Shown here piece by piece: positions 1 through 8,791 of a DNA stretch of 64,000 nt. Both the position numbers and the translations under genes were made by a program. The stretch spans positions 797,501-861,500 of the forward strand of contig NZ_JAAFZC010000001.1 in NCBI RefSeq assembly GCF_010614805.1, read 5' to 3'. The DNA comes from Pseudooceanicola aestuarii (GTDB lineage: Bacteria; Pseudomonadota; Alphaproteobacteria; Rhodobacterales; Rhodobacteraceae). The notes beneath the pieces are model-generated. The model searched no databases. It had not been told where the DNA came from and saw nothing but the letters and a program-made list of their open reading frames with translations. Position 1 is the stretch's first letter. Each line of letters opens with the position of its first letter.

Positions 1-426
1 TACTTTCTGGCGCGACCCGCTTCAGATGCCTCAATGTTTTCTACCGTCTGTCCCTTTAGAGCGTCGCTCCGTCGTTCCGTCTGGCGTTCCGTTGTGCGCC
101 TCAGCGCCGCCGGTGAGGGGGTATTTACGGATAGCACCGGGGGTCCGCAAGCGCTTTTTCAAAAGAAACGTCACTTTTCTTACATGAAGATGATTTTCCT
201 ATAAATAACAGTGGGTTATGCATTGCATTTTTCGCGCCACCGGCCCTACGCAGCCGGACCTACTGCTCTCGTTCCCGTGAGATTTCGGACTCAATCACGT
301 TACTCACAGACTTATCCCCAGAAGCAGCCTGAATCAGCACCCATTTCCGATGAATCGCCGACGCGATTCACCGGAAATGGGTGTCATCGCGAGTCGCTGC
401 CCCCCTCGCATTGCGGAATCGGGGGA
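1..426. other. Non-coding left end with hairpin and GANTC cluster
   Basis: No convincing gene is seen here on either strand. Bases about 155-235 are an A+T-rich island in otherwise G+C-rich DNA. Bases 288-420 hold six GANTC pentamers (288, 331, 352, 365, 391, 416), and 338-383 form a long inverted repeat listed separately. A single near-match to a DnaA box (TTATCCCCA, 312-320) lies between them. The region ends at the terminator of the msrPQ operon. A control region of a gene lying to the left of the window is possible but cannot be tested here. Confidence 0.6.
338..383. repeat. Inverted repeat, 21-bp arms, 4-nt loop
   Basis: Left arm 338-358 and right arm 363-383 are complementary over 21 bp with one mismatch, separated by the loop CGAC. 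Each arm carries one GANTC site (GAATC at 352, GATTC at 365). No T-run follows on either strand, so it does not look like an ordinary terminator. It may be a protein-binding palindrome or a small repeat element; copies elsewhere in the genome would decide this. Confidence 0.75.
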
Positions 427-463
427 AAAGAAAACGGCCCGGCCCATTATCGGAGCCGGGCCG
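427..463 (-). terminator. Rho-independent terminator of msrPQ
   Basis: The arms CGGCCCGGC (435-443) and GCCGGGCCG (455-463) pair perfectly around an 11-nt loop. On the minus strand the stem is followed by TTTTCTTTT, as expected for termination 40 nt after the msrQ stop codon. Confidence 0.8.
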
Positions 464-502
464 GATGGCACGCCATGCACATGGAGGGAGACATGCGGGA
501 TT

Positions 503-1138
503 TCAGGCGCGCCGCCGCCGGGGCAGCCGAACCCGGAGGGCCAGCAGGAACAGAATGGCGGCAAGGTAGATCAGCGGCTCCAGTTGAAACCCCTTGACCA
601 GTAGCACGAAGTGCAGCGCCCCCAGGATCGCCACCGCATAGACCGCCTTGTGCAGCTTGCGCCATTTCGAACCAAGCCGGCGGATCGAACGGTTGTTGGA
701 GGTCACGGCCAGCGGGATCATCAGGACGAATGCCGCCATGCCGACGGTGATATAGGGGCGCTTCAGGATATCGGCCCAGACCTGCGACAGGATCTGGACG
801 TCCAGCACCAGCCAGACCAGCAGATGGCCCAGAATGTAGAAGAACGTCAGCAGACCGATCGCGCGGCGGAACTTCAGCAGGTTCAGACCGACATGGCGCC
901 GCAGCGGCGTGACGGCCAGCCCGGCGATCAGCAACCACAGGCCCCATTCGCCCATCTGGTGCTCCATCACCTTTACCGGATCCACGCCCAGCCCTCCGGT
1001 GACACCGGAGATGAACAGCCAGATCGGCGGAACGGCCCCTACTATATACAAGGGCCACGCTGGGACACGACGTAGCACGCCGTTGATCCGTCCGACCACG
1101 TGATCCCTGCCTTGTCCAAGCGCTGCCGTGAGTGCCAT
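503..1138 (-). CDS. msrQ: MsrQ, heme-binding membrane subunit of the MsrPQ system
   Basis: MsrQ passes electrons from the quinone pool or a flavin reductase through b-type heme to the periplasmic reductase MsrP, which repairs oxidised methionine in envelope proteins. The 211-residue product is almost entirely hydrophobic, with about six membrane segments and conserved histidines such as the one in LTFFYILGH, as in the YedZ/MsrQ ferric-reductase-like family. It lies directly downstream of msrP, as in most genomes. The ATG at 1138 is chosen because a GGGGGAAA ribosome site precedes it; a GTG at 1153 is in frame but has no such site. Confidence 0.93.
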   Translation of the reverse strand: MALTAALGQGRDHVVGRINGVLRRVPAWPLYIVGAVPPIWLFISGVTGGLGVDPVKVMEHQMGEWGLWLLIAGLAVTPLRRHVGLNLLKFRRAIGLLTFFYILGHLLVWLVLDVQILSQVWADILKRPYITVGMAAFVLMIPLAVTSNNRSIRRLGSKWRKLHKAVYAVAILGALHFVLLVKGFQLEPLIYLAAILFLLALRVRLPRRRRA

Positions 1139-1156
1139 GCCGATTTCCCCCACCGG

Positions 1157-2062
1157 TCAGATGTTCTTCTGGAGGTCCATCCCGGCATAGAGAGAGGCGA
1201 CTTCCTCTCCATAGCCGTTGAACATCTCGGTGTCGCGGCGGCTGCCGAACAGGCCTGCGCCGATCACCCGTTCGGTCGCCTGGCTCCACCGGGGGTGGCG
1301 CACTTCGGGGTTCACGTTGGAATAGAAGCCGTATTCGCTGGCGTTCGCGTCATTCCAGCTGGTGAAGGGCATGTCCTCCTGCAAGGTGATGCGCACGATG
1401 CTCTTGATGCCCTTGAAGCCGTATTTCCACGGAACGACCAGGCGCAGCGGGGCGCCGTTCTGGTTGGGCAGATCCTGACCGTAGAGGCCGGTGGCCATCA
1501 GGGTCAGCGGATGCATCGCCTCGTCCAGGCGCAGGCCCTCGCGGTAAGGCCAGTCCAGCACCGGATAGCGCAGGCCCGGCATTTCCTCGGGGCGTTGCGC
1601 GGTTTCGAAAGCCACGTATTTCGCCCCGGATTGCACGCCCACCTGCTCCAGCAGGGCGCGCAGTTCGAACCCGTTCCAGGGGATCACCATCGACCAGGCT
1701 TCCACGCAACGCAGGCGGTAGATCCGCTCCTCGATCTGCTTGCCCTTCAGGATGTCCTCCAGCGCGTAGTCGCCGGGCTTGTCCACCAGGCCGTCGATCT
1801 TCACCGACCACGGCGCGGTGGTCAGGGTGTGGGCGTTTTCGGCCGGGTCGGTCTTGCCGGTGCCGAATTCATAGTAATTGTTGTAATTGGTGACGTCTTC
1901 CAGCGTGTTCGGCTCCAGCCCCTGGGGGGCAGCCAGGGCCGGACCGGCGATGGAGCCGACACCAAGGCCCGCGGCCCCCGCGATCAGCGACCGCCGGCTG
2001 AGGTACATCCCCTGAGGCGTGACGTCGTTTTCGGTGAAATGGCTTTTCCAGGGGCGGGGCAT
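1157..2062 (-). CDS. msrP: MsrP, periplasmic methionine sulfoxide reductase catalytic subunit
   Basis: This molybdopterin enzyme reduces protein methionine sulfoxide in the periplasm, using electrons from MsrQ. The 301-residue protein has a twin-arginine signal (LSRRSLIAG near residue 21) followed by a hydrophobic stretch ending in PALA, so it should be exported folded by Tat. The cysteine in RLRCVEAW (about residue 119) is in the position of the molybdenum ligand of this family. A GAGGAG site lies upstream of the ATG. It forms an operon with msrQ, with 18 nt between them. Confidence 0.95.
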   Translation of the reverse strand: MPRPWKSHFTENDVTPQGMYLSRRSLIAGAAGLGVGSIAGPALAAPQGLEPNTLEDVTNYNNYYEFGTGKTDPAENAHTLTTAPWSVKIDGLVDKPGDYALEDILKGKQIEERIYRLRCVEAWSMVIPWNGFELRALLEQVGVQSGAKYVAFETAQRPEEMPGLRYPVLDWPYREGLRLDEAMHPLTLMATGLYGQDLPNQNGAPLRLVVPWKYGFKGIKSIVRITLQEDMPFTSWNDANASEYGFYSNVNPEVRHPRWSQATERVIGAGLFGSRRDTEMFNGYGEEVASLYAGMDLQKNI

Positions 2063-2121
2063 CGGCTGTCTCTCCTCGTGATATGCTTGATATACGAGGT
2101 AAAGCGTCCGGCGGTTTCCTC

Positions 2122-3699
2122 CTAATCAGAGCTTCTCACGTCTGCGTCGGCGGATTGAAACAATTCCGTACCGCCAGATCCGCTTTCGCCCGCGTTCAAG
2201 GCAGCGATCCGGGCATCATCGGGCAGGACGCTGGGCCGCAGATGGCGCAGCACCACGGAATCGCCCCCCGCCTGCACGACCCGCACATGCCGCCGCCGCA
2301 TCAGGCGGGGTTCGGCGACGCCCACGGAATGGGCGATGATCTCCACCTCATGGGTGATCTGGCGGGCGTAATTGGCGACCTTGCGGTATTTTTCCTCGGG
2401 CACCAGGCCGCGCTGAAGATGCGGGTCATGGGTAGTGACACCGGTGGGGCAGGTGTTGCGGTCGCATTTCAGCGCCTGGATGCAGCCCAGGGAGAACATG
2501 AACCCCCGCGCCGTGGTGACGAAATCGGCGCCGGCGCAAATCGCCCAGGCCACGTCGGAGGGATTCACCAGTTTGCCGCTGGCGATGAGGCGGATGCGGT
2601 CCTTCAGGCCGAACCGGTCGCGCATGTCGACCATGCGCAGCAGTGCCTCCCGAAGAGGCATCCCCACCAGGTCCATCAACGGCATCGGCGCGGCGCCGGT
2701 GCCGCCCTCTCCGCCGTCGATGGTGATGAAATCGGGGGCGTGGTCGGCGCCCCGGCGCAAAATCTCCTCGAACAGGGCTTCGTAGGCGTCGGACGAGCCG
2801 ATCACCGTCTTGAACCCCACGGGTTTGCCGGTCACCTCCCGGATGTGGCCGATCATGTCCAGCAGCGAAGGGAAGTCCGGAATTTCCACGTGCCGGTTGG
2901 GCGAAATGGAGGCGACACCCTCGGGAATGCCCCGGATGGCCGCGATCTCCGCATCCACCTTTTCCGCCGGCAGGATACCGCCCTTGCCCGGCTTGGCCCC
3001 CTGCGCCAGCTTCAATTCGAACATGCGGACCTGATCATGGGCTGCGACATCGCGCAGACGGTCGTCGCTGAGGTGACCGTGTTCATCCCGAACGCCGTAT
3101 TTCGCGGTGCCGATCTGGAACACCAGGTCACAGCCTCCTTCCAGGTGATACCGGGACAGGCCGCCCTCCCCGGTGTTCATCCAGATCCCCGCCTCGGCCG
3201 CGCCCCGGCTCAGCGCCCGCACCGCCGGTCGTGACAGGGCGCCAAAGGACATGCCCGAGATGTTGAAGACCGAGGGCGCCCGGTACGGCAACCGCGCCGT
3301 CGGCCCGATTTCCAGTGGCTGGGTCTGGGCGAACTGATCGTCCAGTGGCGGAAAGGTATCGTTGACGAAGATCGAGGTGCCGGGAATGGACAGGTTGCGC
3401 GTCGACCCGAAGGCCACCATGTTCCCGTGCCCCTTGCCCGCGTTGTAGACCCAGTCTCGCTGGGCGCGGTTGAACGGCATTTCCTCACGATCCATGGCAA
3501 AGAAGTACTGCCGGAAGAATTCCCCCAGCTCGGTGAACAGGCTGCGGAACCGACCGATGACGGGGTAGTTGCGGCGCACCGCGTCCTCCCGGTTGCGGCG
3601 ATCGAGGACAAACATGGCCAGCACGGCCAGCACCCCGATCCCCAGCATCAGCACGAACAGCAGTGCCAGCCATTCCAGGATCACCCAAACCACAACCAT
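2122..3699 (-). CDS. Membrane-anchored FMN-binding glutamate-synthase-family protein
   Basis: The 525-residue protein matches the FMN/iron-sulfur synthase domain of glutamate synthase (GltB central region), with the flavin-barrel motif [14 protein letters not shown], the [11 protein letters not shown] loop and a cysteine cluster in the CDRNTCPTG region for a 3Fe-4S centre. It lacks the N-terminal glutaminase domain and the C-terminal helix domain of GltB, so it cannot itself take ammonia from glutamine. Instead it starts with one transmembrane helix (residues about 4-32). The start at 3699 follows an AGAGGC site; the reading frame is open upstream to 3894 but without family likeness. Stand-alone proteins of this type are common, but their substrate is not established. 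Confidence 0.88.
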   Translation of the reverse strand: MVVVWVILEWLALLFVLMLGIGVLAVLAMFVLDRRNREDAVRRNYPVIGRFRSLFTELGEFFRQYFFAMDREEMPFNRAQRDWVYNAGKGHGNMVAFGSTRNLSIPGTSIFVNDTFPPLDDQFAQTQPLEIGPTARLPYRAPSVFNISGMSFGALSRPAVRALSRGAAEAGIWMNTGEGGLSRYHLEGGCDLVFQIGTAKYGVRDEHGHLSDDRLRDVAAHDQVRMFELKLAQGAKPGKGGILPAEKVDAEIAAIRGIPEGVASISPNRHVEIPDFPSLLDMIGHIREVTGKPVGFKTVIGSSDAYEALFEEILRRGADHAPDFITIDGGEGGTGAAPMPLMDLVGMPLREALLRMVDMRDRFGLKDRIRLIASGKLVNPSDVAWAICAGADFVTTARGFMFSLGCIQALKCDRNTCPTGVTTHDPHLQRGLVPEEKYRKVANYARQITHEVEIIAHSVGVAEPRLMRRRHVRVVQAGGDSVVLRHLRPSVLPDDARIAALNAGESGSGGTELFQSADADVRSSD

Positions 3700-3958
3700 C
3701 TGCCACGCCTCTTTCTTCTGCCGTCCCGCGCCGTCGCGCGTTCCGGGATCTACGCCCGCATCATTGCGGGTTGATGACACCCTAGTGGGCCGCGCCCGGA
3801 AGAAAAGGGATGGCATCCGGCGACAATGGCGGCAGGCGCGGTTTCGGCGCGCTGCGGTGGCGGCGGCGCTGTCGCTGCGGCGGACGCCTTGCAAGATGGC
3901 GATGCCGTCGCGGCTGCCCCCGGTCCCATCAGCGCAGGAAACGGGAGGCCGACCTCAC

Positions 3959-3988
3959 GAAAAAGGCCCGCCGGCGAGGGCGGGCCTT
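3959..3988 (-). terminator. Rho-independent terminator of clpB
   Basis: The arms AAGGCCCGCC (3963-3972) and GGCGGGCCTT (3979-3988) pair perfectly. On the minus strand they are followed by a short T-run, 9 nt after the clpB stop. Confidence 0.75.
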
Positions 3989-3996
3989 GGCCAGGA

Positions 3997-6615
3997 TCAG
4001 TGCAGCGTGGCGTGGTCGGGCGCATCGCGGTCCGATCGGCCCAGCCTGTCGCCGATGATCAACCCGTCCGGCCCGGCAGTCACCGGAACAATGGTGCCAT
4101 CCGCGATCTCGCCTGACAGCAGGGCCTCGGCCAACGGATCCTGAAGGGCGCGCTGGATCACCCGCTTCAGCGGACGGGCGCCAAAGATCGGGTCGTAGCC
4201 CTCGTCGGCGAGCCAGGTCCGGGCGTCCTGGTCCAGTTCCAGACGTATCTTGCGAGAAGACAACCGCTTCAGCAGCCGTGCCATCTGGATATCGACGATG
4301 CCGTCCATATCCGCCCGGGCCAGCCGGTCGAACAGGATCGTTTCATCCAGACGGTTCAGGAATTCGGGCCGGAAATGGGCCCGCACCGCATCCATCACGT
4401 CGCGCCGCGCCTGCGCGCTGTCGCCACCTTCGGGCAATTGGCTGAGCGCCTGCGCGCCAAGGTTGGAGGTCAACACGATCAGCGTCTGCTTGAAATCCAC
4501 ACGGCGACCCTGGCCATCGGTCAGCACCCCGTCGTCCAGCACCTGAAGCAGCACGTTGAACACATCCGGATGCGCCTTCTCCACCTCGTCGAACAGCACG
4601 ACCTGATAGGGCCGGCGGCGCACCGCCTCCGTCAGGACACCACCCTCGTCGTAGCCGACATATCCCGGCGGCGCCCCAATCAGCCGGGCCACGGAGTGCT
4701 TCTCCATGAATTCCGACATGTCGATGCGCACCATGGCCTGATCGTCGTCGAACAGGAATTCGGCGACGGCCTTCGTCAGCTCTGTCTTGCCGACACCCGT
4801 CGGCCCGAGGAAGAGAAACGAACCCAGCGGCCTGTTCTCGTCATTCAGACCGGCCCGCGCCCGGCGCACCGCGTTGGCCACGGCCCGCACGGCATTGTGC
4901 TGACCGATCACCCGGCGGTGCAATTCGTCCTCCATGCGCAACAGTTTCTCCCGCTCGCCTTCCAGCATGCGGGCGGTGGGGATGCCGGTCCAGCGTTCGA
5001 CCACCTGGGCGATCTGCTCGGGGCGCACGGCTTCCTCGACCATCACGCCCTCCGCTTCCTGCTGCTCCGCCTCGCCCAGCTGTTTTTCCAGCTGTGGGAT
5101 GATGCCATAGGACAGCTCTCCCGCGCGGGCCAGATCGCCCTGCCGCTTGGCGATTTCCAGATCGGCACGGGCACGGTCCAGCTGTTCCTTCAACTCCCGG
5201 GCAGAGGCCAGCTTGTCCCGCTCTGCCTGCCACTTGGCCGTCATCTCCGAAGCGCGATCCTGAAGATCCGCCAGATCCCGCTCCAGATGCTCCAGCCGAT
5301 CGCGGGAGGCGCTGTCGTCTTCCTTCTTCAGGGCCTCCGCCTCGATCTGCATTTGCAGGATCTGGCGGTCGAGCTGGTCCAGCTCTTCCGGCTTGCTGTC
5401 GACCTCCATGCGCAGACGGCTGGCGGCTTCGTCCACCAGGTCAATCGCCTTGTCGGGCAGGAACCGGTCGGTGATATAGCGGTTCGACAACGTCGAGGCC
5501 GCCACCAGCGCCGCATCCGAGATCCGCACGCCATGGTGCAGCTCGTACTTCTCCTTGATCCCGCGCAGGATGGAAATCGTGTCCTCCACCGTCGGTTCGC
5601 TGACCAGCACCGGCTGGAAACGGCGCGCCAGGGCGGCGTCCTTCTCCACATGCTTGCGATATTCGTCCAGCGTGGTGGCGCCGACGCAATGCAACTCACC
5701 CCGCGCAAGCGCAGGTTTGATCAGGTTGGCGGCGTCCATGGCGCCATCGGCCTTGCCCGCGCCCACCAGGGTATGCATCTCGTCGATGAACAGGATCACC
5801 TCGCCCTCGGCGCTTTCCACTTCCTTCAGGATGGATTTCAGGCGCTCCTCGAATTCGCCGCGATACTTGGCCCCGGCGATCAGCGCGCCCATGTCCAGCG
5901 CCAGCAGGCGTTTGTCCCGCAGGCTTTCGGGCACGTCGCCGTTGACGATGCGCAGGGCCAGCCCCTCGGCGATGGCGGTCTTGCCGACGCCCGGATCCCC
6001 GATCAGGACCGGGTTGTTCTTGGTCCGGCGGGACAGAACCTGCATGGCGCGGCGGATCTCGTCGTCACGGCCGATGATCGGGTCGATCTTGCCTTCCTCC
6101 GCCGCGCGGGTCAGATCGCGGGCATATTTCTCCAGCGCCTCGAACGTGTCTTCGGCGCTGGCGCTATCGGCGGTGCGGCCACGGCGGATGTCGTTGATCG
6201 CCTCGTTCAGCTTTTGCGCCGTGACGCCGCCGGTTTCCAGCGCGTCCTTCGCGGCGGAGCGGACCAGCGCCAGCGCGGTCAGCAGCCGTTCGACGGGCAC
6301 AAAGCTGTCGCGCGCCTTCTGCGCGACCTTCTCCGCCTCCGTCAGAACCTTTACGGTGGCATTGTCCATGTAGGTCTGGCCGGCGTCGCCAGTGACGGCG
6401 GGCACCTTGCCCAGGGCCAGATCGACCGCCTGCTGCACGGCGGCGGGATCCCCACCGGCCTTGCGGATCAGGTTCGCGGCCAGGCCTTCGCTGTCATCCA
6501 TCAGCGCTTTCAAGATATGTTCGGGCACCAGACGTTGGTGATTGTCCCGAATGGCGATCGTCTGCGCCGACTGGATGAAGCCGCGCGACCGCTCCGTGAA
6601 CTTGCTCAAGTCCAT
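3997..6615 (-). CDS. clpB: ClpB disaggregase (AAA+ chaperone)
   Basis: ClpB is a cytoplasmic hexameric ATPase that, with DnaK, pulls polypeptides out of heat-induced aggregates. At 872 residues it has the usual length. It shows an N-terminal Clp repeat domain, a first ATPase with Walker A GDPGVGKT (about residue 205), the long coiled-coil middle domain (about 410-530, rich in E, K, R, L) and a second ATPase with GPTGVGKT (about 605). The TLDEYRKH and [11 protein letters not shown] motifs confirm ClpB rather than ClpA or ClpC. It is a single gene with its own terminator and a roughly 225-nt upstream gap; heat-shock control is likely but no promoter match is claimed. Confidence 0.98.
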   Translation of the reverse strand: MDLSKFTERSRGFIQSAQTIAIRDNHQRLVPEHILKALMDDSEGLAANLIRKAGGDPAAVQQAVDLALGKVPAVTGDAGQTYMDNATVKVLTEAEKVAQKARDSFVPVERLLTALALVRSAAKDALETGGVTAQKLNEAINDIRRGRTADSASAEDTFEALEKYARDLTRAAEEGKIDPIIGRDDEIRRAMQVLSRRTKNNPVLIGDPGVGKTAIAEGLALRIVNGDVPESLRDKRLLALDMGALIAGAKYRGEFEERLKSILKEVESAEGEVILFIDEMHTLVGAGKADGAMDAANLIKPALARGELHCVGATTLDEYRKHVEKDAALARRFQPVLVSEPTVEDTISILRGIKEKYELHHGVRISDAALVAASTLSNRYITDRFLPDKAIDLVDEAASRLRMEVDSKPEELDQLDRQILQMQIEAEALKKEDDSASRDRLEHLERDLADLQDRASEMTAKWQAERDKLASARELKEQLDRARADLEIAKRQGDLARAGELSYGIIPQLEKQLGEAEQQEAEGVMVEEAVRPEQIAQVVERWTGIPTARMLEGEREKLLRMEDELHRRVIGQHNAVRAVANAVRRARAGLNDENRPLGSFLFLGPTGVGKTELTKAVAEFLFDDDQAMVRIDMSEFMEKHSVARLIGAPPGYVGYDEGGVLTEAVRRRPYQVVLFDEVEKAHPDVFNVLLQVLDDGVLTDGQGRRVDFKQTLIVLTSNLGAQALSQLPEGGDSAQARRDVMDAVRAHFRPEFLNRLDETILFDRLARADMDGIVDIQMARLLKRLSSRKIRLELDQDARTWLADEGYDPIFGARPLKRVIQRALQDPLAEALLSGEIADGTIVPVTAGPDGLIIGDRLGRSDRDAPDHATLH

Positions 6616-6839
6616 GGGTTTCTCCTTCTGACAAGCGTTCCGCCCGTGGCGCCCTGAACAGGCGCGCCCCTCGGGAACCTCCCTTCAAAGATGGGGAGAC
6701 TGCCCCTCCGTTCAAGCGGACTTGAGCGCTAAAATGGAACCTGCAAGCTCCGTCATCCGTTTGTCTGACACGCCATCGCGGGGAAATCGCCCCCGTGACA
6801 GCGATCAGACAGGCACCAGGTCAGGGAAAGGAACAGAGC

Positions 6840-7154
6840 ATGAAACGCCCCGAGACCCGAATTTCCGACATCCGCTACAATGCGGCGGATCGCGCCTTCG
6901 AAGCCCTCGTGACGCTCACCCGGCACGGCGAGACCTTTACCTACCCGATCAGTTTGCGGGCCCCGCTGGACATGGATTACCCCCGCGTCTCCGAGGCCAT
7001 GACCCGGCTGGCCCTGCGCCGCCACGAGCGCGGCACCACCGCCCTGCGGTCGAATCGCAAGCGTCCCGATCTGCCGCACCTGAGCGAGATTCCCGCCGCG
7101 GTCCACAGCGCGACCAATACCCTGTGGGAGCGGATCCTGCGCCGCGCCGCCTGA
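6840..7154 (+). CDS. Small unknown protein, paralogue A
   Basis: A 104-residue cytoplasmic protein of unknown function, without signal peptide or membrane segment. The ATG is preceded by AAGGAAC at good distance. Its N-terminal half (SDIRYNAADRAFEAL, then a Y/F-T-YPIS strand) resembles that of the gene at 7405 over about 50 residues, suggesting an ancient tandem duplication. The C-terminal half is basic and ends in an amphipathic ERILRR stretch. It lies between divergent clpB and pyrF. No enzyme motif is visible. Confidence 0.75.
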   Translation: MKRPETRISDIRYNAADRAFEALVTLTRHGETFTYPISLRAPLDMDYPRVSEAMTRLALRRHERGTTALRSNRKRPDLPHLSEIPAAVHSATNTLWERILRRAA

Positions 7155-7242
7155 CGTAGGGTCAAAAGACGGCAAGCATCTTGGGCGGATACGCCTGAGT
7201 AACCACATATATTGTGGCCTGACAGGCGCTTGACCCCCTCCA

Positions 7243-7294
7243 TGCAAAATTGCGCATGACGTCCTTGCAAATTTTTATTGATGATTTTTGCAAA
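7243..7294. promoter_or_regulatory. A+T-rich region with three TGCAAA motifs
   Basis: TGCAAA occurs at 7243-7248, within TTGCAAA at 7265-7271 and within TTTGCAAA at 7287-7294, inside an A+T-rich stretch (7240-7330) upstream of the gene at 7405. TTTGCAAA is a perfect palindrome and is the kind of half-site used by the PccR/ScfR group of regulators in Rhodobacteraceae, but the spacing here differs from the tight tandem pair known for PccR. It is listed as a candidate control region only. Confidence 0.3.
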
Positions 7295-7404
7295 GCCGTA
7301 TACTTGTATTTCAACGACGTAAGAGTTTCCTTTCTAACCAGTGCCTTACATAGCAACTCTCTGCTTCGGGCCATAATCCGGGCGGACCTATCGGGACCGG
7401 CACT

Positions 7405-7707
7405 ATGACACTGACAGTTACGCTCGCCGCGCTTCGCTATAACGCAGCCTGCGCCTCGTTCGAGGCCATGGCCACAGTCGAAGACGCAGGCGCGACCTAT
7501 CGTTACCCCGTCTCCGTCATGACGGATCTCGACGCCGATCAGGCGGAAATTTCTGTCCGGTTGTCTGCTGCCGCCCGGATGACACACCATTGCGGCGCGT
7601 CCCTGCGCTCCCGGTCCTCCATGGACCAGCCGGTTGATAAAGTCCCCCAGGCTTGTATCGCGTCTGCCCGGCAGGTCTGGACCCCGGAGCTTTACCACGC
7701 CGCGTGA
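7405..7707 (+). CDS. Small unknown protein, paralogue B
   Basis: A 100-residue protein related to the one at 6840: LRYNAACASFEA aligns with IRYNAADRAFEA, and YRYPVS with FTYPIS. The second half has diverged and contains two cysteines not found in paralogue A. No strong ribosome site is seen before the ATG at 7405, and the upstream 250 nt are A+T-rich with repeated TGCAAA. The similarity to its neighbour argues that it is a real gene. Function unknown. Confidence 0.6.
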   Translation: MTLTVTLAALRYNAACASFEAMATVEDAGATYRYPVSVMTDLDADQAEISVRLSAAARMTHHCGASLRSRSSMDQPVDKVPQACIASARQVWTPELYHAA

Positions 7708-7912
7708 CTGGGTGCCGGGCTGGCGGTTCATTCTGTCCCGCCGCCAGCCTGGCCCCGTTTTTCCGCTCCCAGCCCCCGCGCATCTGAATCCTGCAAATTT
7801 CCTGCAAACCTTTCTGACATTTCCTTGCCTTGAGGCTCTTCCGATTGCCTCACCAACTGCCCCAAGGCTTTAAGCCTTGACTGGGGGCGGAGAGCGCTTC
7901 ATTCCACGCGAC

Positions 7913-8635
7913 ATGAAGAACGCCACCTCCGCCCCCGCTTTTTTTCCTGCTGATGACCGCCTGATCGTCGCGATGGACGTGCCCCATGCCCCGGCCGGGC
8001 TGGAACTGGCGACGCGCCTGGGTGATGCCGTGTCCTTCTACAAGATCGGGCTGGGCATGCTGACTGGCGGCGGGCTGGCCCTTGCCAACGAGTTGAAGCA
8101 GGAGCAGGGGAAGCGGATCTTCCTGGACATGAAATTGTTCGACATCGGCGCCACGGTGGAGGCCGCCGTGCGCGGGCTGGTGCAATTCGATCTGGATTTC
8201 CTGACCGTACATGGTGACCCCCACGTGGTGCGTGCCGCCCGCGAGGGGGCCGGCACCAGCGCCACGCAGATTCTGGCGGTGACCATCCTCACCTCGCTGG
8301 ATCGCGCCGATCTGGACGACGGCCTGATCCAGCCCGGCGATCTGTCCGAACTGGTGGTCGAGCGGGCCGCGCGCGCGTTCGAAACCGGCGCCCATGGGGT
8401 CATCGCCTCCCCCAGGGAGGCCGCCGCCATCCGCGCCCTGCCCCAGGCAGAGGGCCGCCTGATCGTCACCCCCGGCGTGCGCCCAGCAGGCGCGGCCAGC
8501 GGTGACCAGAAGCGCATCGCCACCCCAGCCGCCGCCCTGAACGCGGGCGCGGATCATATCGTCGTCGGGCGCCCGGTCTGGCAGGCCGAAGACCCCGCCG
8601 CCGCAGCCCGCGCGATTCTCGCCGAAATCCGCTGA
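7913..8635 (+). CDS. pyrF: Orotidine 5'-phosphate decarboxylase
   Basis: PyrF converts orotidine monophosphate to UMP, the last step of de novo pyrimidine synthesis. The 240-residue protein shows the catalytic DMKLFDIG segment (DxKxxDI), preceded by VAMDVP at the first strand, and the phosphate-binding VTPGVRP and IVVGRPVW loops near the end. The ATG at 7913 is chosen because the conserved core starts about 18 residues later; an in-frame TTG at 7877 would add 12 residues. There is no clear ribosome site at either. Confidence 0.97.
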   Translation: MKNATSAPAFFPADDRLIVAMDVPHAPAGLELATRLGDAVSFYKIGLGMLTGGGLALANELKQEQGKRIFLDMKLFDIGATVEAAVRGLVQFDLDFLTVHGDPHVVRAAREGAGTSATQILAVTILTSLDRADLDDGLIQPGDLSELVVERAARAFETGAHGVIASPREAAAIRALPQAEGRLIVTPGVRPAGAASGDQKRIATPAAALNAGADHIVVGRPVWQAEDPAAAARAILAEIR

Positions 8636-8791
8636 CGCTCCCCTCCGGGCAGGCGACACCGGACAGGCGACAGGTGCACCGGGGGCGACCACGGCGCCCC
8701 GCTTGCCGCCGCCGGTATTCCGCATCTGTTCTCTACCCGCGGGCTGGGATAGATTTGTGGTGTCTCGCCCTGTTTCCCGGTCCCTGTTGCC

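Noticed and set aside
288..420. Replication origin in the left intergenic region
   Set aside because: There is only one near-match to a DnaA box, no dnaA, hemE, parAB or gidA genes are in sight, and the A+T-rich part is short. The GANTC cluster alone is not enough.
4375..6657. A 760-codon open frame on the plus strand opposite clpB
   Set aside because: It is antisense to a full, conserved ClpB. Long opposite-strand frames are normal in DNA this rich in G+C, and the translation shows no domain and is full of His/Arg/Gln from reversed codons.
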